Assembly: GCA_910589415.1 (NCBI GenBank)
Contig: OU342638.1
Span: 35,313,579-35,377,578 of the forward strand
Source: Malachius bipustulatus
Taxonomy: Eukaryota; Arthropoda; Insecta; Coleoptera; Melyridae
Length of the DNA stretch: 64,000 bases
Direction of reading: 5' to 3'
Below are positions 35,291 through 47,135 of this stretch, piece after piece. The translations under genes and the position numbers were made by a program. Below the pieces are notes generated by a model. That model did no database searches and had not been told where the DNA came from. It saw only the letters and a list, made by a program, of their open reading frames with translations. The first letter of the stretch is position 1. Every line of letters starts with the position of its first letter.

Positions 35291-35440
35291 CAACCGCGGC
35301 AGTTGTGACGTCAGAATTCTGACTTCGACAGCCCTTAACTCGCTTATTTAACATCGCAGCGAGCTTGGATAAGAAACAACCTGCTTGCAATGGTGTATAT
35401 TTTAGCTTGATTTACGTATAATAAAAAGAACGGTAAGAAG
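35291..35440. repeat. Dispersed repeat CCGCGGCAGTTGTGACGTC, copy 2
   Basis: Same head as copy 1, followed by CTGACTTCGACAGCCCTTAA, CTCGCTTATTTAACATCGCA and TATTTTAGCTTGATTTACG. TGACGTCA is at 35306-35313. Confidence 0.8.
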
Positions 35441-37870
35441 AAGATTAGAGCTGTTGAAATTGCAGGAATTATTTACAATTCGTGCGGGGGAAAAATATTT
35501 AAACGATCTGTTTTCGACCCGATTTTAGATGAGCATAATAAAAACAAGAATCTATAATTTCTGTTTACACGTCTGCCGTTTTTTTTTTCTACTTCTTAAA
35601 TTATTGTGTCTTTCGACTTTTGTCACGCATTGGAAACGAAAGTAAACAAACTGATCAAGAATAGCCGAATGACACATTCCATCGGTATTTTCGGCTTTTT
35701 CTATCACTAAATTCTCTCGCTCCGCAGTCTAAATTATTAACGGCTCGAAGTTAATGTTAAAAAGATGTCAATGATACCATGCGGAATGCTCGCATGTAGA
35801 ATTTTATTATATTTGTATCATTGCCAAGTTTTCTTCTCTCGAGTCAGCAGGCAGCAGCAGTAGGCTCTCCCCGAATTCAATAATAATATTAATAAGTCTC
35901 ACAAGAGGTGCAATAATAATTAAATGTCCACGTCCAAGTAAAGTGTAGGTATTTAGTTAAAAATATTTGCTCCATTTTCGTATGGTATGGATTTTCCTCG
36001 TCCTTCCGCTTGAAGGATTCGATTCGAATAACGCAAAGTAATGAATCAATTAAGCGAGTGTCTTATGCTGGAAGAACGAAACCCGGGGATCGCGTATCAA
36101 GTGGATCAAAGCAAGCCAGCAGACCCGACCCCTCTGTTGCGGCCGAGCCACTGAAAAAAGGAATAATTGAAAATCGACTGTAATTAATAACAGTGTTTCT
36201 TTGTATCGGCGCGGCGTTCTCCGCCGCCTCCCCCGGACATAAATCCAGTGGCGTTATCTTGCGCGATAAAACACGGGCAAAGACTTCGCGTGATTTTCGG
36301 TCCCTCATTGTTATTCTTCTGTTTTTCACGGCCTGGTCGATGATACTGAAAATCCCACGAAATAATCGGTAAACGGACGAGTGTGCCCGAAACGTAGGTA
36401 ACCGCGCGCTGGCTGAGCGTAAAAACGTGAATCGAGAGAGCCGGAGTTAATCTTTCTATTTATATTTGTTTTGAGGGGATCGCTGCTGTCTTTATAAATA
36501 TAACCTACTCTAAGTGGGCTCATTGTTTGTCGTTTGTTTAATGGTATTTCGATTTTTAAACATTGTCCCCGCGATATTTATTATTTTTAGACGGATACTC
36601 ACAACGCCGGATGAATCATTTCAAAAAATTCGAAAATACACGCCTTCTGACGGTGAAAACATATAGGTGGTATAGATACATCCTTGAGGTACGCCCATTT
36701 CCTTCCATCCACCTTAAAACGAGCGTAATTAATAAAAGAATTATCAGCGCGATTTCAAGTATGCAGCATTGATCCTTCGATCAAGTAAAAACGATAAGTA
36801 CCTATACACGGGCTCGAAGAATAATATAAGGAAAATGGCAATTAATAGAGCCGCATTTGAGGCAATTAATTACGCGTAGATCGCGCATAAATCTGTAAAG
36901 TAACAACCTGCAACTTCTCATGCGATGTTCTCCGGTCGTACCAGCTAATAAGCGCGAGCAATTGCACATATAAATACGGAATTACAACTCATAAATATTT
37001 AACCATTATTAATATAAATCTCTCTCTCCTTATCTGTACCAGCGGATCGCAGAAGCGAAATAATGCGCCGAGCGCGCTGCAACGGGCGATTTGCGATCGG
37101 CTCAAGAATCCGCCGCGCTCGGCGTTTGTCATACGGCCCCGTCGTCCTGCTCTTATCTCGCGGGGGAAATCGGAAAATGCCCGAACTGCTACTTGCTACT
37201 TACACTCAGCCGCTTTAAATACTCCGGTAATATCGCATGTGTATTCCGCGGCCCCGACCTGTCAAGTCGGGGAATCCGAGAAAGTATGATAGTTTGTCAA
37301 GTAGGCGCTGGGGCGCCATGTTTTGCTGCTGTTATGTTTCCTCTACCCAGGTGACGCGAACTTTGCGATCAATTACGGATCTCGATTTGTCTTTTCATTT
37401 TTTTTTTCATTTTTAATATCATCAGATGATCTTATTATAGACCACCCCCCCAACCCCCATGTCTCAAGTTTGTGATACAAGGTCATAGAATTTCCCAACT
37501 TGTATAGTTGAAAATAATTTCGCCTTAAATTTGATGATCGACAAAATTGCCATTTTCAACCCTGTAATCTGATAGATGAAAAAAACTTGAAACTAAAATT
37601 GTCAAATTTTTCTCTCCATTTATTGGCACATTTTTAAAGGAATTAAACTGAAATTTTGACAGTAGGTCATATAAAGCTAATCAGATTTAACTTTGAAAAA
37701 TTTCAGAAGCACAAAAATAGCGGAAATGTTCAAAATTGCATCAATAATTCGTAAAAAGTGCCCTCAATTAGAGATTGAAGTTGTGATTGTGATTACGAAT
37801 AATTAAATAAAACAATAAAACAGGCCGCGGCGGAACTCTTTTTTATCTGGAGGGTTCGAGATATTCGATA
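35441..37870 (-). other. cut: Large intron of cut, single-copy DNA with GC-richer blocks
   Basis: Unique sequence. Composition is GC-richer at about 36060-36440 and 37030-37350. Near 36672-36700 the minus strand reads GVPQGC, a weak further reverse-transcriptase motif B match. Frames of 65-89 codons here lack motifs and splice sites in a cut-compatible phase. Confidence 0.4.
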
Positions 37871-39265
37871 AATTTTGTTTGTTTTAAAGCATTATTCAAA
37901 CTCAGGTTCTCGCTCTGCTAAAGAAAGTCCGGTCAGCTCGCTTTTTTTGACAAGGTCCGGTTTGACAGCCTCGAAAAAATATCAAATTGTCGGACTGTCG
38001 GGACCTTGTCTAACCTGGCCTTGCAAAAATAAATTCCTAGCTGATTGGACCTTGTCAAATCGTACCTTGCATCAAAAAAAAACCGAGCTGACCGGACATT
38101 GTCAAATCAGACTGTTAAATATGAAAAAGAATAACGATGGCAGCTCAGCGCTTCCGTATTTTTTTTTTAAAGGCAGAATCCGGCTAGCTCGCTTAATTTG
38201 GCAAAATTCTCTTTGACTTTGGCAAGGTCCTCAAAAAATACTTTGGGCTGACCGGACTTTGTCAAAAATGTTCTATTCACAAAAAAATTCGAATTGTCAA
38301 AACCATGCAACTCTGTTTGATAAGACCTGGCAAGCTGATTTTTTCCCAAACGGGTTTGAAAAGACCCGGTCAGCTCAATTTTTGTTTTTTGCAAAATCCG
38401 CTTTGACAAAGTAAGCTCAGTACGATTTTTTTGGTTCAAAAATTTCGTGCAAAAGTCGGTTTGACAAGATCCGCTGTCAGCTTGACTATTTTATTTTTTG
38501 TACGGTTAGAGATACGGTTTGACAAGGTCTTCAAAAAAATATTTCGGGCTGACCCGATTTTGTCAGACCGTTTTTTGCAAAAAAAAATCGAGCTACCAAA
38601 ATCATGCAAAAAATGAAGCTGAAATTTTTATTTTTTACACAACTTTCAGTTCAAGATGTAGATTTCTTCCGTCCGTCAATGATTTTTTCCAGGTCCGATC
38701 AGATCTTTTTTTTTCAAGCCTAAGCTCTGTTTGACAAGACCCGGCAAGCTGATTTTTTTGCCAAACGGGTTTTTAAAGCCCGGTCAGCTCGGTTTTTCGC
38801 AAGGTCCAGTCAGCTCGCAGTTCGAAAAAAAAATTATTTGCAAGGCCAAAAATTAATTTCGAGCTGACCGGACTTTGTTGAACAGACGTTGCAAAAAAAA
38901 TTTGAACGAACAATACCTTATTATTGTCAAACCGTTCTTTGAAAAAAAAATGCAGCACGGGGATTATGTGATCAAACCTGAGCATGTTTTGGTAAGATAC
39001 ATTGTACTGACGAGTCCCAAATAGGACGAAACACGTGTCATTCATCTCTTATATGATTTTATTTATATCAGAATCGGGTTTGATAAGTTTGTCAGCTCAA
39101 AGTTTTTTTTTGCAAGGTCGGGTCAGCCCAATTTGCAAAAAAAAAAATCGTAAGAGCTGAGTTGCCATTGTTATGGTGCGGCAACAAGGTCCGGTTAGCT
39201 CAATTTTTTTTATTATATTTTGCAAAATACGGTTAGCTGAAATTATTTGTGGCAAGACAGTTTGA
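37871..39265. repeat. Degenerate array of GTCCGGTCAGCTCG and TTTGACAAG words
   Basis: GGTCAGCTCG or its complement GAGCTGACC recurs many times (for example near 37930, 38090, 38245, 38370, 38550, 38785, 38870, 39120), alternating with A/T runs and with TTTGACAAGGTC or TTGTCAAA. It shares GGTCAGCTC(G/A)ATTTT with the sharper arrays at 53480 and 55520, so it may be an older member of that family. Confidence 0.65.
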
Positions 39266-40721
39266 CACTTTGATTATGCTTGATGCAAAAATCAAGAAAG
39301 GGGGTACCTACTTATGAAATTTTCAACGGCTGGAAAATTGCTTGACCTTGAAATATGAAAATTTTTCTCCTGCTTCCGGGGTGCAGGAGACCTCCTAAAA
39401 ACGTTTGCACCATCAGGTCTTCAAACCCCCAAACCCGAAATAGGCAGATGATATAAAGTAGAGAATAATTTAGAAAGTGACAACAGCGATGAGAGAGTTT
39501 CAAGGTTATTATACATATATATAGGTATATACCCTTGGACAGCTCACCCTCTCTGGATATAGGTAGGTACAGATACAGATGAAAGGGTTGCAAAGGGTTG
39601 AGAAACTCGATACCGAGTAATAAATTAGTAAAATTACACAATACGAAGGCAGGAGAGAGATATTGAATATCCGGGAGCTCACATATATCCATCATCGGAT
39701 ATCTACGCAGCGATGCGGGCGGGGCACACCCTCGCATATTACTAATATTTCAATTTCGAAACGGAAAAAACGAATTAAAAGATTATTGGACGGGCGGCCG
39801 CGTCGTCGTTATCTTGAATAACACCGCCCTAATCTGGGAACGACGTCGACGTTCACGTGTCCGCATTCCGTGAGGGGATGTTTGGCGTGGCACACTTTGA
39901 TCATTCCCGCCGGGGCCGGACTGAATCGGCGGTCGGTGAGCGCGCGGTCGGCTCGGTCACTCGATTATCACCTCGTAATTGTAATAATTATTACCCTGAT
40001 CGATTATCGCTCTTTTAAAATGCAGGAAAATTTCAATAAGGACGATTCAAATAACCGAGCTGCTCGATAATAAGTTCTGGTTCTGGTCGTGCTTATGTGC
40101 TTTTAACAACAACAACAACGAATTCAAATGAGAGTGTTTTCTTTGCCCCGTAATCAATATGGCGTGCCATTGAACTCAGATAAAATTGTGGATTATCGCC
40201 ATCAACAGTCGAAGACTCGGAAAGTCGAGGAAACGGAAACGCGGAGCCCTTATCTATGCACATTATCATCGGCTGTCATTGTTCGGTTGTAATTTTTTTT
40301 GACAAACGCCGATGCACACATGCGTGAAACAAATGAAATTCTGCATTAACAAATGACTTGCGAACGGATGTGTTTAATGGACTATTTCTATGGCTTATAA
40401 ATGTACGCGACGTTAGGTCTCGCGGTACCAGATATTGAAGGTATTTTACATTTTTATTGTGGCTTTTTCACCCGATACAGATAATGAATTTTCCAACTGG
40501 GATGGAACAATGTTTGACGGTATACAACGCTTCACTTTTCTACCGGTTCTTCTAGGTAGGTATATAATGGAGAATGGAAAAACGTTGCTTGATCTTGGAA
40601 ATGATAAATAATCAATTTAACTCTCAACTCAACCTACTAGATGGCGTTACTGACTGTAGCTCACTTGTCTTTATTATTAAAGAAGAATTAAAATAATAAA
40701 TTGAAAAATACAATAACTTAC
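39266..40721 (-). other. cut: Large intron of cut, end nearest the upstream exon
   Basis: Single-copy DNA with a GC-rich block at about 39780-39960 (GGGCGGCCGCGTCGTCGTT and CGGTCGGTGAGCGCGCGG). An AAC microsatellite lies near 40106-40120. CTAGATGGCGTTA at 40640-40652 resembles an insect CTCF-type site. A 141-codon minus-strand frame at 39312-39737 is not supported by any motif. Confidence 0.4.
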
Positions 40722-40862
40722 TTCTTTATCTTTGGCAGCAATTTCATTCTCAAAGGACTGTCTCTCCATGTTGCTTCCTTCTTTGATTTCACAGCTATTC
40801 GTTGTATTGTTTGATATTTGTTCTTTCAACGTCGAGACTTCTTTTTCTGCCAACGTAGCTCT
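40722..40862 (-). CDS. cut: cut coding exon, coiled-coil segment 1 (RATLAEKEV...)
   Basis: This 141-bp exon encodes 47 residues, beginning RATLAEKEVSTLKEQ and ending IAAKDKE. Both ends are phase 0. The acceptor is a T-rich tract ending TTTGCAG and the donor is GTAAGT right after the last Glu codon. The sequence is highly charged with heptad-like spacing. It matches the CUX family block before the QLVEDVQRLQ motif, where human CUX1 has AQREAETLREQL and AAKEREI. The fly protein carries an almost identical RATLAEKEV block. The region belongs to the N-terminal coiled coil used for oligomerisation. The next exon is 27.3 kb downstream, yet no family sequence is missing between them. The partner exon on the 5' side is not in the window. 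Confidence 0.88.
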
Positions 40863-41600
40863 CTGCAAATAAAAAAAAGCGTTAATTTTATCCTATTGTT
40901 ATATGATGTAATTACGGACAGGTCACTCGAGCGCGTTACTTTTATTATTATGACTCATCATCAGTGCTGGGGAATTATTTAAGCAAAAATATATGGGCGA
41001 ATTATAAATTTAAGGGTTATCATGCGGCGAAGAGCAAGCTGATTTGGTGACAATGACACTCCCTAGTTTAAGGGGTTGTTTTCGATTCGAATAACGAGTT
41101 CGTGTAGCTGAAGGGTTGAATTATTTGCTGCTTAAATCGAATTGCATATATGTACATACCTATGAGAATAAAAAGAAGAATTACTCGTTATATTTGATTT
41201 GATTGAACGACAAGGTAGGATGTGCGGTACTCGGTACTCAAGGGCAGAAGCACCCCTATTCCGAAGCGTTCTTTGAAAAAAAAAAAAAGTGATTGTAGCT
41301 ACTTTTTTCCTGTTTTTTTTTCAAGAATTATCTCCACTTCAGCAATAAAAACAGCTGGTGAAGTTTCAACCCTCGGGCGCCTTCTTTTTTTCTCTCTTAT
41401 GAAGACGAGGTTAATCCCCGTAAGACACCCGCATTTGTATCTCTTTAATGTCCGTGTAATTTGAAGGAGGCTTCAATTATTGCTCCCAGTCTAATGACTG
41501 GTAAAACTTGGTTTGGGGTATTGTTACGAGAGAAATGTGGACGGTGATAAAAAAAAATCGTTAAAATGGATGCGCTACCATGAGGCTTTATGAGTAGGAG
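40863..41600 (-). other. cut: Upstream intron of cut, AT-rich DNA
   Basis: Begins with the T-rich acceptor tract of the 40722-40862 exon. No exon or array recognised. Confidence 0.5.
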
Positions 41601-42895
41601 TTCATTCCTCTTCGATTTCTAGAAATTCTTCAAAGAGTGATCAAAAATTTGGTGAGCAGAAAAGGCTGGAAAAAATCTGGTAACAAAAGCCGGAACTTTT
41701 GACCTGCAATTCCATGAAGAAGCTTGTCAAGGCAACTTAATGAGAAGACGATTTCATTCTTCTTCAATCGCCACAAATGCTTTAAAGGATGATCAAAAAT
41801 TTTGCTGTGAAAAAATGACTGGGAAAAATCTGGTGACCAGAAAAGCGGAAATTTTTTTCCTGCAACTCTAAGAAGAATCCCAACTTCAGTCACGGAAAGA
41901 GAAGATTGAGGCCATGTGATGAAAAAATTTCATCGCTCAACGATCACACTTTTTTCCTGGGCCTCTGTGAGGAACTCTTCTTCCAGAATTAAAACAAGCA
42001 CGTTAAGGCGACTTGATGAGGAAGATTTCATTTTTCTTCAATCGCCACAAGTTCTTTAAAGGATGATCAAAAATCTTCTATGAATCAAGAAATGGCTAGG
42101 AAAATCTGATGGCTAGAAAAGCCGGAACTTTTTTCCTTCAACTCCAAGAAGAATCCCAACTTCAGCGATGGAAAGAGGAGACTGAGGCCATGTGATCGAA
42201 AAAATCTCATCGTTCTACGATCACGAGGTGATAAAAAAATCCTTGATGCAGAGAACTCGACTTTGGTGACATGAGCACCGACAACTTTCTCCTGTGCCCA
42301 TATAAAGAACTCTTCTTCCATAATTGAAAGAAGCACCTTAAGGCAACTTAATGAGCAATTTGTCCTTTTCGATTAGGCAGGTGTATCTTTTAACGCTTGA
42401 TCAAAATTGAACCAAAATGTGGTTCTGGTGCTGGTGACACGAGAAGTGGAAACTTTTTTCCTGGAACTCCAAGAAGAATCCCAATTCCGGCCACGGAAAA
42501 AGAAGATTGAGGCCTTGTGATGGGAAAAATGTTATCGCTCTACGATCACGAGAGAAGAAACAACGGGTGATAAAAAAATCATTGGCGCAGAGAACTCGAC
42601 TTTTTTCACCAACATCTTTTCTCCTGTGGGAAGAATTCTTTTTTCAGAAATAAAAAAAGCAGGTTAGGGCAACTGAATGAGTGAGTTTCCCTTTTCGATG
42701 ATACAGTTGAATTTTTCACCGCGTGATCTAAAACTTTGTTGAGCAAAATCGTGATTATGGCCTGGTGACTTGAGAAGTGGCAACTTTTTTCCTGGAACTC
42801 CAAGAAGAATCCCAACTTCAACTATAGAAAGAGGAGGTTGAGACCATGTGATGAGAAAATCGTTGGAGTTGCGAACTCGATTTTGGCGTTGGTGC
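41600..42895. repeat. Tandem repeat, 275-330 bp unit, about four units
   Basis: CTCCAAGAAGAATCCCAACT with flanking TTTTTTCCTGGAA and GAGGCCATGTGATG recurs near 41870, 42146, 42471 and 42801. Between these, TTAAGGCGACTTGATGAG, CAATCGCCACAA, TTTAAAGGATGATCAAAAAT and GCAGAGAACTCGACTTT also recur. The first unit is the most diverged. Frames of 71-91 codons on the minus strand follow the repeat and are not genes. Confidence 0.8.
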
Positions 42896-42899
42896 ACGA

Positions 42900-43110
42900 C
42901 ACTAACTCCATGGCCGAAATATCGTGCAGCAACTGACATTAGTAAAAAAGCTATTTCGGAGAGAGGGAAAACAGAAACTTACGTTTGGGGAACATTTCGC
43001 TTTGTCGCTTCACCATCAGTGCCTCCAAACGTAAGTTTCTGCTTGCTATTTCCCCAAAGTTGCTTTTTTAGTAATGTCAGTTTCTTCACTTTATTTCGGC
43101 CATGTTAGTA
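42900..43110. repeat. Long imperfect hairpin, about 80-90 bp arms
   Basis: ATGGCCGAAATA, AACTGACATTAGTAAAAAAGC and ACAGAAACTTACGTTTGG occur in that order at 42910-42990. Their reverse complements occur in reverse order at 43023-43103, leaving a loop of about 33 nt. It sits at the edge of the preceding tandem array. It could be a foldback MITE or a hairpin-RNA source. Confidence 0.88.
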
Positions 43111-44655
43111 TTTCCTGTGGCATTATATCAACTTCGATGATGAGACATTTTGAAGGGCGAAGAACCAAAAAAGTGATTCTGATGACGTGGCAACTCTAAT
43201 ATTAAGCAGAAAGCAGGCTGAGTCAAAAATTATGAATCAAATATCATTGTTCTTCAATTATGAGAGAAAATAAACCTACTGGGTGATTAAAAAATTCAAT
43301 TATCGCTATTATATTGCAGAATGATCCTGGAGGATCAGCAACGTTTTTGCTGCAGTGACAATTCTGATTCCAAAAATAAGCCAGATCGATATTTGAGACT
43401 TCTTGTCAGTACTTTTATACGAAGCAACTAATCGCTACCAATCGCATCATGTAGGTACATAAACCACAACACCAGCTCCAGCTCACTTCGATATGTATCA
43501 TAATTTGTAAATAACAACAATAAAGTAAATAACGACGAACGACACAGGGGACCAAATAGTTCAGATCTCATACAGAGTGACATGTACGATGATTTATCCG
43601 ATTAATCTACAGCGTGTTCCTTCTGATACGTTACCACATGTATCGAACCGATATAAAAAGCCTCTTCGACGTGTGGTTTTTTTCTGAGCGACATCTGGAA
43701 ATTCTGATGTCGGGATAGAACGGAAACAGTTAGTAAATCATTGACTCTCCTCTCTCTGTATTATTATACACTCTACTCTACACTCCTCGGCTCGGGAAGA
43801 TCTCTCTGTATCTATTTTTTATTTTCACGTCGTCAGTCGTTCGTTAATTCGTTCGTTTGGCTCGAAAACAACCACATCGCATTTCGTTTCGTTGTTGTAA
43901 GATCTAAAATTACCGTGTTTGGTTTGGATCGAAGGTTATTGGACCAACTGATGGATTTGTGGGTGATTTTATTATTATTATTCTTCTTCGAGTTAATGTA
44001 ACAAAAGAGTCTCGTTAAATTAATCAATTCTCTCAAGTATCTACCTAACGTTGCTTGTTGCTTGTTGCTTGGAAGCGGAGAAGAACAAGACATACCTGCC
44101 TGTAGGTATATCGCGACTTAATAAAATCGGTTCAATTAGAATCGATTCATTATCCTCCGGTTCCTTTTCCCTTCTCAATCAGCGAGAGCGCGCCGCGCCG
44201 CCCGCCCCTTCCCTCTCCAACCCCTTTGGGCCTAAAATCGAAATCTTGAATGATTTTCGAAGCGTGACAAATAATCGGGCGGAATTTATATTGAAATATT
44301 CCGGTATTACTTCATTAATTGATACTCGAGATAGTTTTATTATTAGATTTTCGAGTTCCCGCCGCCTATAAGGTAATCGAATCAGGGATAATTTGAATCC
44401 GGATTATTCTCTGTCAAGTTACAATTATTATTTATTATTCAGTCGCGTTGGCGTTGTAGCGGGGGGGACGGGAGGGTTGTCTTATACTGGAGGTTATCTT
44501 GAGAAAAGTGTTTCCTTGATTTTTTTTTGTCACCATGGGAGACAGGTAATAATTCCCAATTGGTCGTTTGAAGGTAGCGACAACTAGCAGGGGCCTGTGA
44601 TGTTTTGTAATTTATTATTGTTTTCGCAGAAGTTCAACTCACGATATTATTCAAA
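43111..44655 (-). other. cut: Upstream intron of cut, single-copy DNA
   Basis: AT-rich, with a short GC-rich stretch (GAGAGCGCGCCGCGCCGCCC) near 44182-44210. Frames here carry no motif. No exon recognised. Confidence 0.45.
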
Positions 44656-44656
44656 T

Positions 44657-45175
44657 TTAAACAAAAATTGCATATTTTGAAAAAATATAGAGACCTTTTT
44701 CTGCTGGTTGGTAAAGCCGTGGACAGAGGAATTGGGTCTCGACTAGGAGATGCATAAGGATCTCTTCCCCCTCCATGCAGAATCTACAGGTTTGGTATTT
44801 TTTTGACCAATCTTGCTCGAGGAAACCTGTTACCATTCTCAAACCGTCTCCGTTGAGTTTATGCAGGCTTCAAATATTTTTTGGTCGTACCTCCCAAAAA
44901 GCGTTATTTTGGTTTGTCTTCATCGTGGGAGGTTTCCTCTTGTTTATGAAAACATTTTCTCCTAGCTCTTGCTCCTTGTCTAAGCTGCTGCCTTCTCCGA
45001 TCCACGTGACGTGTTCTTCAGATCAACCTGCAGCATTGCAAATTTTTGGCTTCCAGAGGTGTAGAAGATGCAGCACCCCCAGTAGAAGACGAGGGTGTGA
45101 GTGCCCAGAAACGACTCGGCCCCAGGCTAGGGACTTGTCAGCAGGAAGATCGTCCAAATTTTTTTTAAGATAATT
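44657..45175 (-). pseudogene. Decayed non-LTR retrotransposon fragment, RNase H C-terminal region
   Basis: The minus strand reads LHKLNGDGLRMVTGFL and then CRFCMEGEEILMHLLVET, parallel to the LNRMQIRTVVGLL and CRLCNEEDETASHVIFEC parts of the intact copy at 9577-10239. The knuckle keeps C-X2-C-X8-H but lacks the final Cys at the right spacing. The upstream part (about 44860-45175) is frameshifted relative to this frame and only weakly recognisable. No target duplication was found. Confidence 0.6.
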
Positions 45176-46760
45176 CAGATTAAATAAAAATTGATAGAGG
45201 GCTGGAGAAAAAATTGTTCAAATTTATTAAAAACACCTGTCATAAACCTAAATCTAAATGTCGGAAGGTACTTATCTGCTCGTGGAGTCCCCTCTCGATC
45301 GTAGAACAAGCGAAAGCGAAATAATCTCGTCTTTTGTCGATACATAGCTCTGTGCGGAAGACAATTGCTGAATAGCAACCCTTCAGCTGAACATTTCTTA
45401 TTGATCTCTCTACATATCTATATAAAATTAATGCTCCCGGCTCTGGAATCTCGCGCACAAAGAGATACAGACCGGGATTCGTTCTGTCTGTATTGAGTTC
45501 GGGCTTTGTCTTCGACTGGAACTGTCAAATATTATTAATATGCAGCGCGGAAAGACACATTCACCGCCTCTTCGTTCTGATGGCTGCGGATCATCCCCTT
45601 CTCGTGTATATCGATTTATTAATTACTCACGGTGTCGATGAGTGTGAAAATCCGACACCCGAGCCGGGGGAGGGTTTTTGTTAGGCGATACGTCACTTCC
45701 GATTGTCGGATGTTCGCTCTCCATGTCAACTTCCATGGGATTAAGGAAAAGTAACGCGTCAACTCGGTAACGTTGACTCCTCCGGAGGCTCCGGATTTTG
45801 GTTTTTTGTCTTCCATTTCTATTCGATTTTATCTCGATTGAAACGCTCGATATTACTCAAATAATTAAACCTTCGCCCCTCTATTATAAGTCATCGAGTA
45901 TCGAATTTTCACCACAAAATTGTGCTCAATTTTGATCGTAAATCCGTAATAGAAACGTACATAGAAACAGTGCATCTTAAAGTTTCTATGCTAGTTGTCG
46001 CTACGTTTAAGAGCGACTTGAATAATTAAAGATTCATCTCTCTGAATCAGTGCCTCGAGTTTTTAATTTCGAATATCAGAAGGGGTTTATTTGTAGGGCG
46101 AGAAAAATAAATTTGTCCTTCAAAGGCATTTTTATGGGAGAGGATGTAAAATTTATAAAGCCTATACTCGCATTCCCTTTTAATCAGTGTTATAAAAAGC
46201 GATATAAAAGATAATTTCCCGGAATGACATTTCAGTTAATGAAACGATCTCTGAAAGAGGAATAATATCGCGTGGAAGAAGAGCGTGTTAAATCCGGGGG
46301 ATGATATTCGAAATACTGATTACGTTTTTCTATTTCGGGAGCCCCGGTGTATATAAGAATCATTATTGCAGGTATCAGCCGAGCTGTTCGGATACCATAA
46401 AACAGTGTCTGAGTTTGAATTAAAAATCAAAATATATTGCCTTGCATATATCCCTACCCCGGGGTTTAATAAGGTATGGATCCAGTGGCGCGCCAGCTAT
46501 CTTAGTCACGAATAATAAATCCTCCCCTATATATTCGATTTTATATAAAGACGCAAACGAGAGACCAACTTCAATAAGCCCTTTAGCTGCACTTTATTTG
46601 CTGAATTTTAATAGTTTAATTGAATTTAACGCACAATCTGGCATCAATCGGCAAGATTTTCATTAAATTAAAATAAGGCAACCATTTCAAGCGATCAAGC
46701 GACCCAAAACAGCTTTTTCCTGCGAGAGGGTGAACCAAAAATATCGTAAAACGTTCCTTG
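45176..46760 (-). other. cut: Upstream intron of cut, mostly single copy; contains inverted dispersed repeat fragment
   Basis: At 45951-46003, ACGTACATAGAAACAG, GCATCTTAAAG and TATGCTAGTTGTCG are the reverse complement of part of the dispersed repeat at 22186 and 29481. A 65-codon minus-strand frame at 45619-45816 starts MEDKKPKSG but has no family motif or supporting donor, so it is left uncalled. Confidence 0.5.
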
Positions 46761-46764
46761 GGTC

Positions 46765-47135
46765 CTAGCGATCGTTTTTCACGAAGAAAAAAATATATTT
46801 TTTAATAGGAACACTCTGTATATTATTATTATTAAAGATAGACCCATAAACGATTTTGCTGTGTTCGTGAAACAAAGTTCTATCAAAATCTGCATAAATC
46901 ACAGGGGGCTCTGATTAAAAAAAAAAAATTAGAATGACCCTGTAGAAAATCTGTCTCGTTGTTAAAAAAAAATACATTACAGTTTTGAACACCCTGTATT
47001 TTCTTAAATATAGGCCCATAAACGATATTATTGTATTCGTGAAACAATAACGTTCTATCATAATCTGCATAAATCACAGGGGTCTCTGTTTAAAATTTTT
47101 TTCTTGCAGCTTTTTAGAATTTTCCTGTAAGAAAA
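46765..47135. repeat. Tandem duplication, about 170-180 bp unit
   Basis: AAACGAT, TGTGTTCGTGAAACAA, GTTCTATCAAAATCTGCATA and AATCACAGGGGGCTCTG at 46850-46915 recur at 47020-47090 with few changes. CCATAAACGAT precedes each. ACACTCTGTAT (46810) and ACACCCTGTAT (46990) sit at equivalent places and resemble MITE ends. Confidence 0.8.

Noticed and set aside
45619..45816. 65-codon minus-strand frame starting MEDKKPKSG, considered as an alternative first exon
   Set aside because: No in-frame donor joining to the phase 0 exon at 40862 was evident and no family similarity is known to me.
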